Assembly: GCF_049739465.1 (NCBI RefSeq)
Contig: NZ_JBMHHY010000006.1
Span: 248,001 to 312,000 of the forward strand
Direction of reading: 5' to 3'
From: Embleya sp049739465
GTDB lineage: Bacteria; Actinomycetota; Actinomycetes; Streptomycetales; Streptomycetaceae
Length of the DNA stretch: 64,000 nt
The notes under the pieces were generated by a model. It was not told where the DNA came from, ran no database searches, and was given only the letters and a program-made list of their open reading frames with translations. Of the stretch, positions 33,736 through 41,832 are shown one piece after another (the first letter of the stretch is position 1; each line of letters opens with the position of its first letter). A program made the translations under genes and the position numbers.

Positions 33736-34724
33736 TCGGGCTTTGCCGAGCGGGAGAGCAGCGCCATGCCCACCGACGGGGGTTTGCCGCCGTGCATGAT
33801 CGAGACGACCACGTCGGTGATCGGCATTTCCACGTGGTAGCGGCGGGCCAGGGTTTGTACCGATTCGCAGGATTTGAAGCCCTCGGCCACCTGGCGGCTG
33901 TCTCGGACGGCCTCTTCGATCGGCATGCCTCGGCCGATTTTTTCGCCGAAGCTACGGTTGCGGGACAGTGGCGAGGTGCACGTCGCCACCAGGTCGCCGA
34001 GGCCCGCGAGACCGGCGAAGGTGTGCGCGTCGGCGCCCATCGCGGCGCCCAGTCGGGCCGTCTCGGCCAGGCCGCGGGTGATCAGCGTGGCCTTGGTGTT
34101 GTCGCCCATGCCCATCCCGTCGGCCATCCCGACGGCGAGGGCGATCACGTTCTTGACCGCGCCGCCGAGTTCGCAGCCGACCACGTCGGTGTTGGTGTAC
34201 GGCCGGAAGTACGGCGTATGGCAGGCCGCCTGGAGTCGCCGGGCGACCTCCTCGTCCGGGCACGCGACCACGCTCGCGGCGGGCTGGCGCAGGGCGATCT
34301 CCGGCGCCAGGTTCGGGCCGCTGACCACCGCGATCCGGCCCTCGGGAACACCGGTGACCTCGCGGATCACCTCGCTCATCCGACTCGCGGTGCCCAGTTC
34401 GACGCCCTTCATCAAGCTGACCAGGATCGCGTCGTCGGGCAGCAGCGGCGCCCACTCGGTGAGGTTGCCGCGCAGCGTCTGCGAGGGCACCGAGAAGATC
34501 ACGAACTCCGCGCCCTCGGCCGCCTTCGCCGGATCGGTGGTGGCCTCGATCCCGGCCGGCATGGCGATCCCGGGCAGGTATTCGTGGTTCTCGTGCAGCG
34601 TGTTGATCGCGTCGACCTGCTCCGGCCGCCTCCCCCACATCACCACGTCGCAGCCCGCCTCGGCGAGCACGATCGAGAACGCGGTCCCCCAGGACCCCAT
34701 GCCGAATACCGCGCAACGCGTCAT
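33729..34724 (-). CDS. gpsA: Glycerol-3-phosphate dehydrogenase [NAD(P)+]
   Basis: Reduces dihydroxyacetone phosphate to sn-glycerol-3-phosphate for phospholipid synthesis. 331 residues. Rossmann motif VFGMGSWGTAFSIVLAEAGC, FSVPSQTLR, SLMKGVE, VVSGPNLAPEIA, catalytic lysine in LGGAVKNVIALAVG, and NTKATLITRGLAE. Starts with an ATGA overlap to the plsC stop, so plsC and gpsA are translationally coupled and supply glycerol-3-phosphate and its acylation together. Its last codons are formed by the dispersed repeat (ending SRSAKPER). Confidence 0.95.
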   Translation of the reverse strand: MTRCAVFGMGSWGTAFSIVLAEAGCDVVMWGRRPEQVDAINTLHENHEYLPGIAMPAGIEATTDPAKAAEGAEFVIFSVPSQTLRGNLTEWAPLLPDDAILVSLMKGVELGTASRMSEVIREVTGVPEGRIAVVSGPNLAPEIALRQPAASVVACPDEEVARRLQAACHTPYFRPYTNTDVVGCELGGAVKNVIALAVGMADGMGMGDNTKATLITRGLAETARLGAAMGADAHTFAGLAGLGDLVATCTSPLSRNRSFGEKIGRGMPIEEAVRDSRQVAEGFKSCESVQTLARRYHVEMPITDVVVSIMHGGKPPSVGMALLSRSAKPER

Positions 34725-35578
34725 GCGTGGCCGTCCTCGGTGCGCCGGGTCTCGGTGCGGTGGGTGTCGGAGGGGGTCGACTCCGGCTCGGGTTCGGGTT
34801 CGGCGGACTTGGTGAGGTCGAGCGCGCCGGTCGCCGGCGCACCCGCCTCGACCTGCTCGACCCGGGCCTTGCGGCCGGACCCGCGACGCACCCCGGCGTC
34901 CGGCGGCACCGGTTCGTCGCGCAGCTTCGCGAGCAGTTCGGTCACCGCCTCCATGATCTTGTCCGTCGCGCCGCGCAGGACGTCGGCGGTGAGCTCACGG
35001 CCGCGGAACTCGTCCAGGTCGACCGGCGGGCCGGCCAGCACGTGCATCGTCTTGCGCGGGAGCAGCCGAGGTCGCTTCGCGTACGGCGGCAACAACTCGT
35101 GCGCGCCCCACTGCGCGATCGGGATCACCGGAGCGCCCGTGGTCAGCGCGATCCGGGCCGCGCCGGTCTTGCCCTGCATCGGCCACAGCGTCTTGTCCCG
35201 GGTGATGGTGCCCTCCGGGTAGACCGCGACGCACTCGCCCTTCTCCACCGCCTCGACGGCCGCGCGGAACGCGAGCGCGGCGTCGGTGGAGTCCCGGTAG
35301 ACCGGGATCTGCCCCGCGCCGGCCAGTACCCGACCGACGAACGGGATCTTGAACAGCCCCGATTTGGCCAGGAAGCGCGGCACCCGGCCGCTGTCGTACT
35401 GATAGTGCGCGTAGGTCAGCGGGTCGACGTAGGAGATGTGGTTCACCGCCGTGACGAACCCGCCGGAGGTCGGGATGTGCTCGGTGCCCCGCCAGTCGCG
35501 TTTGGTGAACAGCAACAGCAGGGGTTTGATCACCACGACCGCCAGGCGGTACCAGAAACCGATCCTTCGGCGGGCCAC
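34721..35578 (-). CDS. plsC: 1-acyl-sn-glycerol-3-phosphate acyltransferase
   Basis: Acylates lysophosphatidate to phosphatidate at the membrane. 285 residues. A hydrophobic N-terminal segment (WYRLAVVVIKPLLLLF) precedes motif I NHISYVDPLT (H-x4-D), then GQIPVYRDS, motif III VAVYPEGTITRD and PVIPIAQWG. The C-terminal 60 residues are Pro/Glu/Thr-rich and disordered (EPEPEPESTPSDTHRTETR). Coupled to gpsA by ATGA overlap. ATG start with GGAGGAA upstream. Confidence 0.93.
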   Translation of the reverse strand: MARRRIGFWYRLAVVVIKPLLLLFTKRDWRGTEHIPTSGGFVTAVNHISYVDPLTYAHYQYDSGRVPRFLAKSGLFKIPFVGRVLAGAGQIPVYRDSTDAALAFRAAVEAVEKGECVAVYPEGTITRDKTLWPMQGKTGAARIALTTGAPVIPIAQWGAHELLPPYAKRPRLLPRKTMHVLAGPPVDLDEFRGRELTADVLRGATDKIMEAVTELLAKLRDEPVPPDAGVRRGSGRKARVEQVEAGAPATGALDLTKSAEPEPEPESTPSDTHRTETRRTEDGHA

Positions 35579-35695
35579 CGGCGTTCCTCCCGTTCATGTG
35601 TTTCAGGCGTTTCGGATGTTCCGGGTGTATGCGTGCCGACGTGTGCGGGCGCGGAAACACGCTGTGGTGTTTCGCCGCCGTGGCGCTCCTCACAC

Positions 35696-35752
35696 AATCG
35701 ACGTTCCCCGCGAGAAGCGCGGAACATCGATTCTGACGGAACATCGATTCTG
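35696..35752. promoter_or_regulatory. Three-copy operator-like repeat upstream of cofC
   Basis: GGAACATCGATTCTG occurs as direct repeats at 35721-35735 and 35738-35752 (17-bp step), and its first 12 bases recur inverted, 11 of 12 matching, at 35696-35707 (AATCGACGTTCC). The inverted pair encloses CCGCGAGAAGCGC. The element lies in the 280-bp divergent gap between plsC and cofC and is less GC-rich than its surroundings. Inference: multi-site binding region for a dimeric regulator, not identified. Confidence 0.5.
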
Positions 35753-35858
35753 TACACGCGGACCCCATAGTTTCCCCTGGGCCTTCCGCATTGTCGAGAA
35801 ACGTCCTCGTCGACCGGTGAGGATATGGGCTTACGGTACGGATGCGAGGATCTTGCCG

Positions 35859-36584
35859 ATGTTCCCCGCCACGGATCACCCCGGCCGGCGCCGCGCCGCC
35901 GACCCTCGTCCCGCCGCCCACGCCGATGCCGGTGCGCATGCGTGGCGGCTGGTGGTACCGGTCAAGCCGCTGTCGATCGCCAAGAGCCGACTGGCGGGCA
36001 CCATCGGACCCGGTCATCGGCCCGAACTCGCCCTGGCCTTCGCCCTGGACACGGTTCGGGCGGCGCTGGCCTGCGCACGTGTGCACGGGGTGCTCGTGGT
36101 CACCGACGACGTCCGGGTCGGTACGGCGATCCGCGCGCTCGGCGCGGAGGTGGTGGCCGATGTCGGCGCCGGGCTCAACGCGGCGCTCGCGCACGGCGCC
36201 CGGGTGGCCGGTGCCGCGGCGCCGCGGACCGGGGTGGCCGCGCTGTCCGCGGACCTTCCGGCGTTGCGTACCGAGGAGTTGGATCGGGTGCTGGCCGCCG
36301 CGACCGGACCGCGACGCGCGTTCCTGGCCGATGCCGCCGGGGTGGGCACCACGTTGCTCGCGGCGGCTGCGGGGGTGCCGCTGGCGCCGGGCTTCGGCGG
36401 TCCGTCCCGGGCCCGGCACCTGGCCTCGGGCGCGGTCGAACTGGCGCCCCACGACGTGGAGTCGGTGCGTCGGGACGTGGACACCGGCGAGGATCTGCGG
36501 GCCGCGATCGTGCTCGGCGTCGGCGCGGCCACCGCCGCGGTGTTGCCGTCCGTGCCGTTTCTCCCGCGCGCGGCCGCCTCCTGA
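35859..36584 (+). CDS. cofC: 2-phospho-L-lactate (or phosphoenolpyruvate) guanylyltransferase
   Basis: CofC/FbiD nucleotidyltransferase of coenzyme F420 biosynthesis, GTP-dependent. 241 residues from the ATG at 35859, which has GAGGA nine bases upstream; longer in-frame readings lack a site. Motifs: VVPVKPLSIAKSRLAG at the nucleotide site, VLVVTDDVRVG, VADVGAGLNAALAHGAR, ALSADLPALRTEELD, and FGGPSRARHLASGAVE. F420 links loosely with the luciferase-like gene at 11.6 kb, whose cofactor is undetermined. Confidence 0.92.
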   Translation: MFPATDHPGRRRAADPRPAAHADAGAHAWRLVVPVKPLSIAKSRLAGTIGPGHRPELALAFALDTVRAALACARVHGVLVVTDDVRVGTAIRALGAEVVADVGAGLNAALAHGARVAGAAAPRTGVAALSADLPALRTEELDRVLAAATGPRRAFLADAAGVGTTLLAAAAGVPLAPGFGGPSRARHLASGAVELAPHDVESVRRDVDTGEDLRAAIVLGVGAATAAVLPSVPFLPRAAAS

Positions 36585-36643
36585 CGCCGCGTCGGCTGCG
36601 CGGCGGTGCCGAAGCCGGGACGCGCGGCGGTGACAATGGGGTC

Positions 36644-36856
36644 ATGCAGGGCACCGTGTACACCTTCGAGACCGACTCGCGAGAGGGCGTCGTGCTGCTC
36701 GACGACGGCTCTCCCGTGCCCTTCGACGCGGCGGCGTTCGACGCCGGCGGGTTGCGATTCCTGCGGCCCGGTCAGCGGGTTCGGCTGAATGTGGATGCCG
36801 GCGGCGAGCGGGTGGTCCTGGTGACGTTGTACACATTGCCGGATCCGCCGCGCTGA
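36644..36856 (+). CDS. Small cold-shock-like (OB-fold) protein
   Basis: A 70-residue protein MQGTVYTFETDSREGVVLLD, then DGSPVPFDAAAFDAGGLRFL and RPGQRVRLNV. The pattern of G-x-V-x2-F ... G-x-V-x-L-D-D-G and R-x-G-Q-R-V resembles cold-shock domains but without the RNP1 motif (KGFGF), so nucleic-acid binding is doubtful. Conserved in streptomycetes between cofC and the HU gene. Starts 60 bp after cofC. Confidence 0.75.
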   Translation: MQGTVYTFETDSREGVVLLDDGSPVPFDAAAFDAGGLRFLRPGQRVRLNVDAGGERVVLVTLYTLPDPPR

Positions 36857-36872
36857 GTCGGTCGCACCGGCA

Positions 36873-36922
36873 GACGGCGCCGGGCCGGAACCCCCGTCTG
36901 GGAGTTCCGGCCCGGCGCCGTC
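36873..36922. terminator. Bidirectional terminator between the small OB-fold gene and hupS
   Basis: Perfect 19-bp inverted repeat (36873-36891 and 36904-36922, core GGCGCCGGGCCGGAAC) with 12-nt loop between convergent genes. Confidence 0.8.
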
Positions 36923-36946
36923 GCGATGTTGCGGAAATCCGCCGCG

Positions 36947-37747
36947 TCAGGCCTTCTTGGCCGCACGCTTGGTGGCGGGCTTCTTGGCCGCGGGGGCCTT
37001 GGCGGCAGCGGCGGGCTTGGTCGCGGCCGGCTTGGCGGTCGCGGCCTTGGTCGCCTTGGCCTTGGTCGTGGCCGCCTTGGTCGTCGCCGCCTTCGCCGCG
37101 GCCGGCGTGCTCTTGACGGCCTTGGTGGTGGTCGTCTTGACCGTGCTGGTCGCGGCCTTGGCGGTGACCTTCTTGGCCGCGGCCGGCTTGCTCGCGGCCT
37201 TGGTCGCGGGCGCCTTGGTCGCCTTCTTGGCGGCGGGCTTGGCGACCGCCGTCGTCTTGGTGGTCGCGGCCGCGGCGGTCTTGCGCGTGGTCGCGGCCGG
37301 GGTCTTGACCGCGGCGGCGCGAGAGGTGGCCGGCTTCGCCGGTGCCTTCTTCGCCGCGGTGGCCTTGCGGGTGGTCGCCTTCGCGGCGGGCGCCGTGGCG
37401 TCCGTCGCGATCACGCGCGGAGTCGGGCTGCTCTTCGCCGCCGCGCTCTTGACGTTGGGCTTGGGGAGCTTCTTGGTCCCGCTGGTGTAGTCCTTGAAGC
37501 CCTGGCCCGCGCGGAAGCGCGGCACCGAGGTCTTCTTGACGCGCACCCGCTCACCGGTCTGCGGGTTGCGGGCGTATCGAGCCGGACGGTCCACCTTCTC
37601 GAACGAGCCGAAGCCCGTGATGGACACCCGGTCTCCTCCCGTGACCGCACGAACGATGGTGTCGAGGACGGCATCGACTGCCTCTGCGGCGGCCTTTCGG
37701 CCACCCAGTCGGTCAGCGACCGCCTCGACGAGCTGCGCCTTGTTCAC
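36947..37747 (-). CDS. hupS: HU-type nucleoid protein with long Lys/Ala-rich tail (HupS)
   Basis: Nucleoid-associated protein that bends and compacts DNA. Residues 1-90 are a full HU domain: MNKAQLVEAVADRLGGRKAA, VSITGFGSFEKVDRPARYAR, NPQTGERVRVKKTSVPRFRA. Residues 91-266 are a histone H1-like tail of KPAA, AKK and TKAAT repeats. S. coelicolor HupS is about 217 residues, so this tail is longer than usual by some 45 residues. GTG start with AAGGGGAAG upstream. In streptomycetes HupS accumulates during sporulation. Monocistronic between a strong terminator and its own promoter region. Confidence 0.95.
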   Translation of the reverse strand: MNKAQLVEAVADRLGGRKAAAEAVDAVLDTIVRAVTGGDRVSITGFGSFEKVDRPARYARNPQTGERVRVKKTSVPRFRAGQGFKDYTSGTKKLPKPNVKSAAAKSSPTPRVIATDATAPAAKATTRKATAAKKAPAKPATSRAAAVKTPAATTRKTAAAATTKTTAVAKPAAKKATKAPATKAASKPAAAKKVTAKAATSTVKTTTTKAVKSTPAAAKAATTKAATTKAKATKAATAKPAATKPAAAAKAPAAKKPATKRAAKKA

Positions 37748-37796
37748 GTCTTCCCCTTCGGAAACCGATGCCGGGACAGTTCAGCCGGCATTGGGC

Positions 37797-37825
37797 ACGC
37801 TAAGCATCCAAAAGTGCCGAAGCAA
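37797..37825 (-). promoter_or_regulatory. Candidate promoter of hupS
   Basis: On the minus strand TTGCTT (37825-37820) and TAGCGT (37802-37797) are 17 nt apart, about 50 bp before the GTG. Plausible sigma-70-type (HrdB) spacing; the -10 is weak. Confidence 0.4.
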
Positions 37826-37863
37826 TTACCGAACGGGCGAATCACCCTTGTGTCGCAACGGAT

Positions 37864-38103
37864 TCAGGCTTCGGCGGTGTCCCGCGAACTCGCGGGCCCC
37901 GCGTCCAACTCGTCCATGAGCTTGGTCAGTCGCCGGTCGGCGTCCGCCAAATCATGCTTTGCCGCGTCGGTGATGACCAACAAGCGGCGTATTAGCGCCA
38001 CTTTCGCCTCGTTCGGTAGTCGGAGCCTACGCACCCGGGCGTGGGCGACCTTCAACCGGGTGGCCAGTTCGGCGAAGAGTTCCACTTCTTCGAACTCGTT
38101 CAC
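37864..38103 (-). CDS. Small helical protein conserved near leuD/hupS
   Basis: A 79-residue, entirely helical, charged protein: (M)NEFEEVELFAELATRLKVAH, RVRRLRLPNEAKVALIRRLL, ITDAAKHDLADADRRLTKLM. GTG at 38103 has AAGG eight bases upstream; an ATG at 38145 (MSCHNCGVEHQGR...) is an alternative that would add 14 residues. I know similar small proteins in streptomycetes here, without a function. No DNA-binding motif seen. Confidence 0.65.
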   Translation of the reverse strand: MNEFEEVELFAELATRLKVAHARVRRLRLPNEAKVALIRRLLVITDAAKHDLADADRRLTKLMDELDAGPASSRDTAEA

Positions 38104-38195
38104 GTGTCGGCCTTGGTGCTCCACACCGCAATTGTGACAGCTCATCCGGCTATGGGCACAACGGGGCGGCCATTGGGGCGAACGCCGAACACACA

Positions 38196-38225
38196 AGCGG
38201 CGGGACGCAACCGCGTCCCGCCGCT
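38196..38225 (-). terminator. Terminator of the leuCD operon
   Basis: AGCGGCGGGACGC and GCGTCCCGCCGCT form a perfect 13-bp stem with loop AACC, 41 bp after the leuD stop. Confidence 0.8.
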
Positions 38226-38266
38226 CGATTCTGGCGAATTTGCCTATGGGGTAAGGGAGTTCGTGA

Positions 38267-38863
38267 TCAGCTCACCGGCTGGGTGCGAGGCAGCCAACTC
38301 GGCCGAGTCGCCTCGAACGAGGTGATGTCCTCCTCGTGACGCAGAGTCAGACCGATGTCGTCCAACCCTTCGAGCAGCCGCCAACGTGTGTAGTCGTCGA
38401 TCTCGAAGTCCGCGACGATCCCCGCCGCGCGGACCTGACGATCCACCAGATCGACGGTGATCTCCGCGGTCGGGTCGGCCTCGGTCAGTGCCCACAGGCG
38501 TTCGACCGTCTCCTGCGGCAGCACCACGGTCAGCAGCCCGCCCTTTTGCGAGTTGCCGCGGAAGATGTCCGCGAAGCGCGCCGAGATGACGGTCCGGAAC
38601 CCGTAGTTCTGCAGGGCCCACACCGCGTGCTCACGCGAGGACCCGGTGCCGAAGTCGGGACCGGCCACCAGGACCGTGGCGCCGGCCCGCTCCGGCCGGT
38701 TCAGCACGAACTCCGGGTTCTTGCGCCAGGCTTCGAACAAACCGTCCTCGAAACCGTCGCGGGTGACCTTCTTGAGCCAGTGCGCGGGGATGATCTGGTC
38801 GGTGTCCACGTTGCTCTCGCGCAGCGGGACGGCCGTTCCGGTGTGGGTGGTGAAGGCTTCCAT
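38267..38863 (-). CDS. leuD: 3-isopropylmalate dehydratase small subunit
   Basis: Forms with LeuC the isomerase that converts 2- to 3-isopropylmalate. 198 residues. AFTTHTGTAVPLRESNVDTD, DQIIPAHWLKK, FGTGSSREHAVWAL and SARFADIFRGNSQKGGLL are the family signatures. The ATG lies three bases after the leuC stop with AGGAG upstream, so the two subunits are cotranslated. Confidence 0.96.
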   Translation of the reverse strand: MEAFTTHTGTAVPLRESNVDTDQIIPAHWLKKVTRDGFEDGLFEAWRKNPEFVLNRPERAGATVLVAGPDFGTGSSREHAVWALQNYGFRTVISARFADIFRGNSQKGGLLTVVLPQETVERLWALTEADPTAEITVDLVDRQVRAAGIVADFEIDDYTRWRLLEGLDDIGLTLRHEEDITSFEATRPSWLPRTQPVS

Positions 38864-38866
38864 CGC

Positions 38867-40279
38867 TCAGACTCCTGCGGTGCTCAGGTCGGCGGGTGCG
38901 GCCAGGTGGCCCAGCACCGCGGTCGCGGCGGCGACCTGCGGCGAGACCAGGTGGGTACGGCCGCCCTTGCCCTGCCGTCCCTCGAAGTTGCGGTTGGAGG
39001 TGGACGCGCTGCGCTCGCCGGGGGCGAGTTGGTCGGGGTTCATCCCCAGGCACATCGAGCAGCCCGCGTACCGCCATTCGGCGCCGAACTCGGTGAACAC
39101 CTTGTCCAGGCCCTCGGACACGGCCTGCAGGGAGACCCGCACCGAACCGGGCACGACCAGCATCCGTACGCCGTCGGCGACCTTGCGACCCTTGATGATG
39201 CCGGCCACCTCGCGCAGGTCCTCGATCCGGCCGTTGGTGCACGAGCCGACGAAGACCGTGTCCACCGCGATGTCGCGCAGTTTCTGGCCCGCCGTCAGAC
39301 CCATGTACGCGATGGCCTTCTCGGCCGCCGCGCGCTCGACCGGGTCGGCGATCGCGACCGGGTTCGGCACCGAGTCGCCCAGCGGCGCGCCCTGACCGGG
39401 GTTGGTCCCCCAGGTGACGAACGGGGAGAGCGCGGCGGCGTCGATGACGACCTCCTTGTCGAACACCGCGTCCGGCTCGGTGGCCAGGCTCTTCCAGTAC
39501 TCGACGGCGGTGTCCCAGTCGGCGCCGCGCGGCGCGTGCGGCCGGCCGTTCAGGTACTCGAACGTGGTCTCGTCGGGGGCGATCATGCCCGCCCGGGCGC
39601 CGGCCTCGATGGACATGTTGCACACCGTCATCCGGCCCTCCATCGAGAGCCGGCGAATCGCCTCGCCGCGATACTCGATGACGTAGCCCTGCCCGCCGCC
39701 GGTACCGATCCTCGCGATCACCGCCAGGATCAGGTCCTTGGCGCCGACCCCCTCGGGCAGTGCGCCCTCGACGGTGACCGCCATCGTCTTGAACGGCGCC
39801 ATCGGCAACGTCTGGGTGGCCAGCACGTGCTCGACCTGGCTGGTACCGATCCCGAACGCCAGTGCGCCGAAGGCGCCGTGGGTGGCGGTGTGGCTGTCGC
39901 CGCAGACCACCGTGGTGCCCGGCTGGGTCAGCCCCAGCTGCGGGCCGACCACGTGCACGATGCCCTGTTCCACGTCGCCGAGCGAGTGGATCCGCACGCC
40001 GAACTCGGCGGCGTTCTTGCGCAGCGTCTCGATCTGGGCGCGCGAGACCGGGTCGGCGATGGGTTTGTCGATGTCGAGCGTCGGCGTGTTGTGGTCCTCG
40101 GTCGCGATCGTCAGATCGGTCCGGCGCACCGGCCGACCGGCCTGGCGCAGCCCGTCGAACGCCTGCGGACTGGTCACCTCGTGCAGCAGGTGCAGGTCGA
40201 TGTAGAGCAGGTCCGGCTCGCCCTCCGCGCGACGCACCACGTGTGCGTCCCAGACCTTCTCCGCGAGTGTCCGTCCCAT
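38867..40279 (-). CDS. leuC: 3-isopropylmalate dehydratase large subunit
   Basis: Aconitase-family [4Fe-4S] subunit of leucine biosynthesis; can also act on citraconate/methylmalate in the citramalate route started by cimA nearby. 470 residues from the ATG at 40279, which has GGAGGGA six bases upstream; the 55-codon longer open reading is rejected. Motifs: VCGDSHTATHGAFGALAFGI, FVGSCTNGRIEDLREVA, and CSMCLGMNPDQLAPGER with the cluster cysteines. Divergent from ndgR. Confidence 0.96.
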   Translation of the reverse strand: MGRTLAEKVWDAHVVRRAEGEPDLLYIDLHLLHEVTSPQAFDGLRQAGRPVRRTDLTIATEDHNTPTLDIDKPIADPVSRAQIETLRKNAAEFGVRIHSLGDVEQGIVHVVGPQLGLTQPGTTVVCGDSHTATHGAFGALAFGIGTSQVEHVLATQTLPMAPFKTMAVTVEGALPEGVGAKDLILAVIARIGTGGGQGYVIEYRGEAIRRLSMEGRMTVCNMSIEAGARAGMIAPDETTFEYLNGRPHAPRGADWDTAVEYWKSLATEPDAVFDKEVVIDAAALSPFVTWGTNPGQGAPLGDSVPNPVAIADPVERAAAEKAIAYMGLTAGQKLRDIAVDTVFVGSCTNGRIEDLREVAGIIKGRKVADGVRMLVVPGSVRVSLQAVSEGLDKVFTEFGAEWRYAGCSMCLGMNPDQLAPGERSASTSNRNFEGRQGKGGRTHLVSPQVAAATAVLGHLAAPADLSTAGV

Positions 40280-40496
40280 CGCTGTCCCTCCGGCCGGCGT
40301 CATTGCCGGCGATGTGTCTCTGTCGAGCGGGTACGGCCGATCCGCATCCGCGATCGACGCCTCGACGCGTTTGCCCGCGTGCCCGAGCGGTCCCGGCGAT
40401 GCCTCGGCCCTCGGGATCGGCGCGTTGCGCCACTGTGCCGGCACCGGCCTCGGCAGCGGACTTGCGTCTCGTAATCCGAGACGGCAATATCAAGGC

Positions 40497-41222
40497 ATGG
40501 ACAATTCTAGCGGAGTCGGCGTTCTCGACAAGGCCGCTGTCGTGCTGGCCGCGCTCGAAGCCGGCCCCGCCACGCTCGCCGGGCTCGTCGCCATAACCGG
40601 TCTTGCCCGGCCCACGGCGCATCGACTCGCGGTCGCCCTGGAACACCACCGGTTGGTCGCCCGCGACATGCAGGGGCGTTTCGTGCTCGGCCCGCGCCTG
40701 GCCGAGTTGGCCGCCGCCGCCGGCGAGGACCGCCTGCTCGCCGCCGCGCACCCGGTGCTCGCGCACATGCGCGACATCACCGGGGAGAGCGCGCAGTTGT
40801 ACCGACGCCAGGGCGACATGCGGGTGTGCGTGGCCGCGGCCGAGCGGCTGTCCGGGCTGCGCGACACCGTCCCGGTGGGCAGCACGTTGCCGATGAAGGC
40901 CGGTTCGGCGGCGCAGTGCCTGCTCGCCTGGGAGGAGCCGGAGCGACTGCACCGCGGCCTGCAGGGGGCACGTTTCACCGCGACCACGCTCTCCGGTGTG
41001 CGGCGCCGCGGCTGGGCGCAGAGCATCGGCGAGCGCGAACCGGGCGTCGCGTCCGTCTCCGCCGCCGTGCGCGGCCCCAGCAATCGGGTGGTGGCCGCGG
41101 TGTCCGTCTCCGGCCCGATCGAGCGACTGACCCGCCACCCCGGCCGGTTGCACGCGCAGGCCGTGATGGAGGCCGCCGCGAAGTTGTCCGACGCGCTGCG
41201 CCGGGCCCAGGTGGAGGTCTGA
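40497..41222 (+). CDS. ndgR: IclR-family regulator NdgR
   Basis: A 241-residue IclR regulator. N-terminal winged helix VGVLDKAAVVLAALEAGPAT with LAGLVAITGLARPTAHRLAVAL, and C-terminal effector domain with DTVPVGSTLPMKAGSAAQCL and VAAVSVSGPIERLTRHPGR. NdgR/LtbR-type regulators lie divergent from leuCD in actinobacteria and respond to leucine supply, controlling leuCD and other amino-acid genes. Here the 217-bp region between leuC and ndgR is the expected operator. ATG at 40497 with CAAGG close upstream. Confidence 0.92.
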   Translation: MDNSSGVGVLDKAAVVLAALEAGPATLAGLVAITGLARPTAHRLAVALEHHRLVARDMQGRFVLGPRLAELAAAAGEDRLLAAAHPVLAHMRDITGESAQLYRRQGDMRVCVAAAERLSGLRDTVPVGSTLPMKAGSAAQCLLAWEEPERLHRGLQGARFTATTLSGVRRRGWAQSIGEREPGVASVSAAVRGPSNRVVAAVSVSGPIERLTRHPGRLHAQAVMEAAAKLSDALRRAQVEV

Positions 41223-41297
41223 CGGTTCGTCCCCCGGGCGCCGCCGGCGGTCGGGGGCGCAGGCACGAACACACGTACGCAGACCCGGAGAACGCGA

Positions 41298-41325
41298 AAG
41301 ACCTCCCGCGTTCGCGAGAGGTCTT
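41298..41325. terminator. Bidirectional terminator between ndgR and the tRNA operon
   Basis: AAGACCTC and GAGGTCTT (8 bp) followed inward by one C-A mismatch and three to four more pairs, TT loop. Serves the tRNA transcript from the right and ndgR from the left. Confidence 0.7.
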
Positions 41326-41336
41326 CTGCTTCGAGG

Positions 41337-41409
41337 TAGCCCCGACGGGATTCGAACCCGCGCTACCGCCTTGAGAGGGCGGCGTGCTAGGCCACTACAC
41401 AACGGGGCC
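41337..41409 (-). tRNA. tRNA-Glu (CTC)
   Basis: 73-nt cloverleaf on the minus strand. Acceptor GGCCCCG / CGGGGCT closes with a G-U at 1-72; anticodon stem CCGCC/GGCGG around loop CTCTCAA gives anticodon CTC; T-loop TTCGAAT. CCA is not encoded. Confidence 0.96.
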
Positions 41410-41453
41410 TCGTATTGCCGGTGTTGCAGGTGTTGCGGATGGATCGGATCTGG

Positions 41454-41526
41454 TAGCCCCGACGGGATTCGAACCCGCGCTACCGCCTTGAGAGGGCGAC
41501 GTGCTAGGCCACTACACAACGGGGCC
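41454..41526 (-). tRNA. tRNA-Glu (CTC), second copy
   Basis: Same 73-nt sequence as the neighbour except one base in the anticodon stem: position 27 is T rather than C, giving a U-G pair with 43. Anticodon CTC. CCA not encoded. The copies are 44 bp apart and read from one promoter. Confidence 0.95.
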
Positions 41527-41577
41527 AGATCAGCGATCATCAACTTCTTCCAGCGACATCGCCCGAGGACGATGCAG

Positions 41578-41649
41578 CTGGGGTACCAGGACTCGAACCT
41601 AGACTAACGGAACCAGAAACCGTCGGGCTGCCAATTACCCCATACCCCA
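41578..41649 (-). tRNA. tRNA-Gln (CTG)
   Basis: 72-nt tRNA on the minus strand. Acceptor TGGGGTA / TACCCCA with G discriminator, anticodon loop TTCTGGT gives CTG, T-loop TTCGAGT. Positions 31 and 39 are T-T, a mismatch at the top of the anticodon stem. First gene of the tRNA transcript. Confidence 0.95.
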
Positions 41650-41730
41650 ATGCTCGGTCCTTCGCGTTTCCCGGAGGCTTTTGCGAGGACTTCGCTCCGC
41701 GCCGATCCCTTGCGGGGCGGCACGAGAAGA

Positions 41731-41759
41731 ACTTTACCCGATGAGTCCCGCGTGACCAA
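41731..41759 (-). promoter_or_regulatory. Promoter of the tRNA-Gln/Glu/Glu operon
   Basis: On the minus strand TTGGTC (41759-41754) and TAAAGT (41736-41731) with exactly 17 nt between, 82 bp before the tRNA-Gln 5' end. A good HrdB-type promoter in otherwise GC-rich DNA. Confidence 0.65.
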
Positions 41760-41832
41760 AACGGGTTACCGGACCCTCGTTCGAACCGTCACAAGTGCGG
41801 ACGACCCGCCCGTGCACAGCGCTCGTTCGCCT

